A stretch of DNA of 64,000 nucleotides from Elysia chlorotica (Eukaryota > Mollusca > Gastropoda > Plakobranchidae), in assembly GCA_003991915.1 (NCBI GenBank), contig RQTK01000086.1, positions 546,028 to 610,027 of the forward strand, given 5' to 3'. Shown here in pieces: positions 59,460-64,000 of the stretch. Position numbers and translations under genes: made by a program. Under the pieces are notes generated by a model. The model was not told the origin of the DNA. It searched no databases and saw nothing but the letters and a program-made list of their open reading frames with translations. The stretch's first letter is position 1. The number at the start of each line of letters is the position of its first letter.

Positions 59460-61140
59460 ATTTGTTTTTTTGTCAGATTCTAAATTTATATATTTCTATT
59501 TTAATCCACAATCCACTATCGTTATGGATGGTTTGAGTAGCCAAGGCTAATGTTTGACACACCCTAAGTATTGGACCGAGGCCGATGATACGCTCTGGTT
59601 ACTTCCCTTGGTAGAGTGGCGTCTCTCTACGCCTGTCTTAGGCCCGTTTACGATCGTCAAAAATAATTATGAATTGCGCTTCTATTGACCCAAATGTGTT
59701 TAGAAATCCGTGTTAGCCACCAACTGAGAAGCGTTTTATTTTGCACCTGGCCGTGAATCTGTGTATTCCACAAACTTCTGACTGATGTGTTTAAAGGAAT
59801 GTCTTCGCACAGAGGCAAATACAATGTACCAGCATGACTTTCTTCTTTAATAAATGTAACACGGTGCTATGTTCTTTTAATAAAGTTGAAGTTTTCTATG
59901 TCTTGTCTTTGAAGAGACGTATTCTTTTTCTTTTGTGTATTTTAGCCAATATTCCAAGATTTTGGGTTATTTCTTTCCTTGTTTATAATTTTTTATCCAG
60001 TATAAAGTTTGAACTAGATTATGGATACATTTCAACTTTATTGCAATACTGCGTCCATGGATCCTGTAAGATGAAGATAATAAGGAATGTCGAATGGTAA
60101 ATACGTCGTTGTATTATAAGAACAGTAGTCGAGTCACATTTAATCCTTACACAGAACATCTGAATCTGGTTTGCTATACTGATTGCGTATTTAATGATGC
60201 CTTTTTTCTCAACAGCTTCACAGTACAATGATCGAAACTTAGACTTTAACAAGGCAGTTGAATATTAGACATCATTGTGTTCAAATACCCCACAACGTCA
60301 TGTCCTGATCTGTGTCAGTGCTTTGAGAGTCGGCAGTAGGACTGTATTCTTGCAGTGGTGCACATATTTGTTTTGGGCTGTGTTTTCTTCAAGATGGGGT
60401 GAAGATAAACATATCAACACCGTCATAAAAAAAAATTATGACTTTATTAAACACAACATATAAAAATAACATACAGTATAATACCAATGGGCAGTATTCA
60501 TAAATTGAGGTGACATGGCATACATTTTTATCTAAACTCCTTCATGTATTACATACTCAATATTTCTAATCAGTCCAAGAACAAACAACAATCAAAACAG
60601 CAATAAAAAGAACAAGATTAGTATTTAAATTGTTTAAGAAAGTACAGCAATATTGCTTGATTTATGAAGCAATATTTCTTTTTTGTGTAACTTGAGTTGA
60701 TAGTTTTCAAACTTACGGGAGTGCGATTGGACTTTTTGTAGTCGTATTTGGAAGACCATGCCCACTGTCCTTTATCTTCTTTACAGCATGCAGTGTTTGT
60801 AGTTTGCCATCGACATTATAATCCCCTTTGTTCCCATCGTTGTGTGCTTTGCTCTTAGCAAAGTAATGGTCATTTTATTTCTGTCTGCTCGACTGTCTTT
60901 ACTATTCTAGCCAGCAATAATCTCTTTGTCTATGCAGTAGTTTATAGTGGCTTAAAGGTTTTCAGTTTTGTCTGACTGTCTGTAGTGTTTCTTAAAGTAG
61001 CTTTCTGGGATTAGATCCTATAAGGCATTGATAATGTAGATTTTATCTGTATATCGAGACTACAATCTTTTTCAAGCTTCCCTGCATTTTATTCTTTTTT
61101 AAGTGTATATAATTACGTTTATGTCTCTGTCTATGCCGTC
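59460..61140. other. Non-coding region
   Basis: AT-rich; no exon or repeat family recognised. Confidence 0.55.
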
Positions 61141-61231
61141 TATCTGCTAGCCTATGCCCTTCTGTTTGTCTCTGTCTGTCTGTGTCTTGTGTCTCTCTGT
61201 CTCCTTGACTCTGTGTGTGTGTGTCTCTCGT

Positions 61232-61301
<70 letters not shown>

Positions 61302-61307
61302 TCTCTG

Positions 61308-61353
<46 letters not shown>

Positions 61354-61375
61354 TCTATGTCCCTCTCACTGCCCA
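61140..61375. repeat. CT-rich tract with long (CT)n
   Basis: A polypyrimidine tract with pure CT blocks at about 61235-61287 and 61320-61350. Confidence 0.93.
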
Positions 61376-61603
61376 CCGTCCAGACAGACAGAAGAAGACC
61401 TGCTTGTGTCATGTGTTTAACTGACCTCGTCAAGGGTATTAGAGTCCTTTCATGCTAAACTGAAGCCCTAGGACCGCCTTTGATGTCGCCAGGCCGACAC
61501 GCTTTTCAGCTTTAGTGGATTCCCCAGGGGGAGGCAGGCTCTGTGGGCATACTAAAAGTAACTTTACACTAGAGAAAGCCTAGGAAAACTGGTTTTGAGT
61601 GAG

Positions 61604-61722
<119 letters not shown>

Positions 61723-61730
61723 TAGAAGAA

Positions 61731-61785
<55 letters not shown>

Positions 61786-61852
61786 TAGATAGATAGATAG
61801 AAAGAGAGAGAATGAGAGAGAGACAAAGACAGAGACAGAGACAGAGATAGAA

Positions 61853-61899
<47 letters not shown>

Positions 61900-62190
61900 G
61901 AGAGGCGACAGAGACTGGTAAAAAGAGAGACAGAGACAGAGAAGCAGATAGAGAGACAGACAGACAGACAGAGAGACAGGCAGACAGACAGGCAGACAGA
62001 GAGACACATAGAGAAAGACAAAGTTTTAGGCATAGGAAGAGGAAGTGAGATAGAGAAGGGCGAGAGAAGTCGTAGGAGAGACAAAGAGAGGGGTGGGGGA
62101 GGGGGTTTACGGAGAGAGAGAGACAGGAGACCGAAAGAGAAGTACATAGACATAACATAGAGACAGACAGAGAAGACAAAACAAGAAATC
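61723..62190. repeat. Polypurine (GA, GACA) tract
   Basis: A purine-rich + strand over about 460 bases with GA, GATA and GACA blocks. It is the opposite strand orientation to the CT tracts before it. Confidence 0.9.
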
Positions 62191-62635
62191 GAGAGCATGA
62201 GCATGTTTGTCTACCTTTAAGCGGATAACTATTGTCTTAGACGAGAAGTTCTTGGGTTAAGTTTACGAATGATACTTCGTCTAAGGTCCGCAAACAGTGC
62301 TCTGTCAAGACAGTTAGAAAGAAAACAAGGCTACCCGTTACTGATCTTAGGGTCCCAATTAATTGTCTGCTGAGGAGTTAAGACAATACTGCGCCATTAT
62401 GCGTCATAACTCTTAATCCCCCAAGCGAAAAAGACACGTTTTAATCAAAATTCCTTTCGTACTTCTAAATGAAACTAGTAGCCATTATCTGTATTCGTTG
62501 ACTATGTTGAATGTTATATTCACATTCATGTACAACGGTCTTTTTTTGCAATAGAGGTATTATTTATTTCATTATGTATCTGTGCACGGGATTCTTAATT
62601 ACTAATCAGAAAGTGTCCCCAAGTTCTATCTTTAC

Positions 62636-62875
62636 CTTGGAGGGCGCAGTGGCCCTCTGGTGGAACACCGGCTTCTGACGCAGGAGGTCCGTGCTCGAGC
62701 CCCTACTGGTTAGTGCCAGTCTAATGTGACTGGCTGATATAGGAATCATGGTATCCACACCCTGTTTCGTGTGTGGCAGCAAATACACTTGTCAGACGTT
62801 AGTCTAGGGGCACGTCCACAATTTAGCCTATATTTTCCTGACGTACGACTTTAAACCAATTCAACTCAGCTCCAT
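62636..62875 (+). repeat. tRNA-derived SINE with CTCF-like motif in its head
   Basis: Head CTCTGGTGGAACACCGGCTT and CGTGCTCGAGCCCC, body CAGTCTAATGTGACTGGCTG, GTGTGTGGCAGCAAATACAC, GTCAGACGTTAGTCTAGGGG and tail CTTTAAACCAATTCAACTC. The minus strand of 62650-62663 reads CCACCAGAGGGCCA, which agrees with the first 12 positions of the CTCF consensus. Confidence 0.78.
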
Positions 62876-62889
62876 CTTTACGTAATCTG

Positions 62890-63040
62890 GATGGGTCAGT
62901 GTCAGTCGAATATGGCCAGCTGAGTCATAATTCCTGGTATCCCCTCACTTTTGTAGTATAGCTACACATAAAACTGTCAGACGTTAATCTCAGAACCCGA
63001 CCGATATATAAAATAGTTGTTGACGCTAGGCGTTAAGAAA
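62890..63040 (+). repeat. SINE body fragment
   Basis: A second, headless body copy (GGTCAGTGTCAGTCGAATAT, AACTGTCAGACGTTAATCTC, TTGTTGACGCTAGGCGTTAA) next to the preceding SINE. Confidence 0.65.
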
Positions 63041-64000
63041 TTATAAAACAAATCTTTAACTGCATAACATTGTGACCTTACATCTTTACATTTGGCCATC
63101 TACACAGTGTCATTTTATTCCTCTCTGTTACGCTGTCCGCCGACACATACTACCTTTGAAGATTCACTCAATAAAATATTTAATGCTCCATTATTCAAAG
63201 AAGAGGTACATATACCAGCATGAAGTTCGTTTTTTAGACTTTCTTGATGATCTAACCAACATACAAAAAATTGTCATAAACCTAAGATGGGTTTATGGAT
63301 ATAGTTCGGTCAGCATCGTCCTATAGGACCTCCCCTGAAGGGGATCTTAAACTGGGACATAGTTTCTCTTTCTCTGACCAAAAACCAGGCACTTATTCAG
63401 TTTTAAGTGACTCAATACAATAATTTTATTGTTTTGCTCACTTTAGCCATAAAAAGATATTTGTTGTTCGGTATGCACTGTACTGGTAGATGGCTATGTT
63501 TCAATATGAAACTGATGCCTGAAATTGTCAATCATTATTTTAGTATTAGAGTTTAACACAAACCAACTCTTTCGTTCATTCCACGCCGACACTTTTTTGT
63601 ATCAAAGGACTTCATTTACTATTTCCTCACTGTTTCAGTCAGCGTTGTTGAATTTAAATCGACTTCCAAGGGTAATGTTAATGAACAAGAAAAAACAAAC
63701 AAACGGAGACTTATTATGTGAAGATAAGTAATTTACTTGAATAGAACTCGGAAGCGTTTTGGCTTCGCAATGCATGCCAACTCTTTAATCCTGGAAAATA
63801 AAGTAAGCTGTGGTTTGCTCTGGGTAAAAAAAAACCCCAACTATAACATAGTATATATATATATATTATGTTTAACCTATTACCAATAATACATACAAGG
63901 TGTTAAAATGGTTCAATAGATTACAACATAACTTCTCCTAAGTGTGTCCTAATTAAAAAATATTAGAAAATTGTTACTGTTGCACTGAGTTACGTTTATC
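63041..64000. other. Non-coding right end
   Basis: AT-rich with no recognised exon. A TATATATATATATA stretch lies near 63852-63866. Confidence 0.55.

Overview
The window is animal nuclear DNA: AT-rich, with large GT-AG introns, many simple-sequence repeats, tRNA-derived SINE fragments and a piece of non-LTR retrotransposon. No bacterial or viral gene organisation is visible. The one recognisable gene is a CTCF/CTCFL-family multi-zinc-finger factor, and that family belongs to bilaterian animals. The overall style (dense CT/GA microsatellites, LINE and SINE types, long introns) suggests a lophotrochozoan, most likely a mollusc, but nothing here proves the clade.

Layout. (1) 1-4.1 kb: an acidic C-terminal exon of an unidentified upstream gene, then non-coding DNA. 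(2) 4.1-25.5 kb: the CTCF-like gene on the + strand. It has a probable non-coding 5' part near 4.4-4.8 kb, a start codon at 6119 and a stop at 25545-25547. Joined through in-phase splice sites, the exons give a predicted protein of about 1,434 residues with ten zinc fingers at about residues 405-682. (3) 12.41-17.01 kb and 18.35-22.37 kb: a direct segmental duplication inside this gene. The downstream copy repeats the exons for fingers 3-8, but about 0.6 kb of LINE reverse-transcriptase sequence replaces the exons for fingers 9-10 and the next exon. The upstream copy loses its long 3' exon at a CT microsatellite. Only mixed paths using exons of both copies keep the frame. (4) 25.5-33.7 kb: 3' UTR candidates, then repeat-rich DNA without a recognisable gene. 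(5) 33.7-40.1 kb: tandem units of about 2.5-2.8 kb. Two of them end in near-identical first exons coding for a signal peptide and the start of a secreted protein, each with a GTAAGT donor. They look like duplicated promoter and first-exon modules of one gene, or of a gene family that continues to the right. (6) 40.1-64 kb: probably intronic or intergenic, very rich in polypyrimidine and polypurine tracts. It also holds a perfect 62-bp inverted repeat, a 1.1-kb tandem duplication, two dispersed modules with paired ATTGG boxes, several SINEs and a 79-N assembly gap.

The main interest is the CTCF-like gene. It is about twice the usual family length, ends its finger array one finger early with a C2HC finger, shows no obvious YDF-type cohesin motif in front of the fingers, and carries a broken internal duplication of its DNA-binding exons. 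Its 5' region contains two copies of a CTCF-core-like 11-mer, 20 bp apart. Exon borders were read by eye from splice consensus and reading-frame continuity; no transcript evidence was available.
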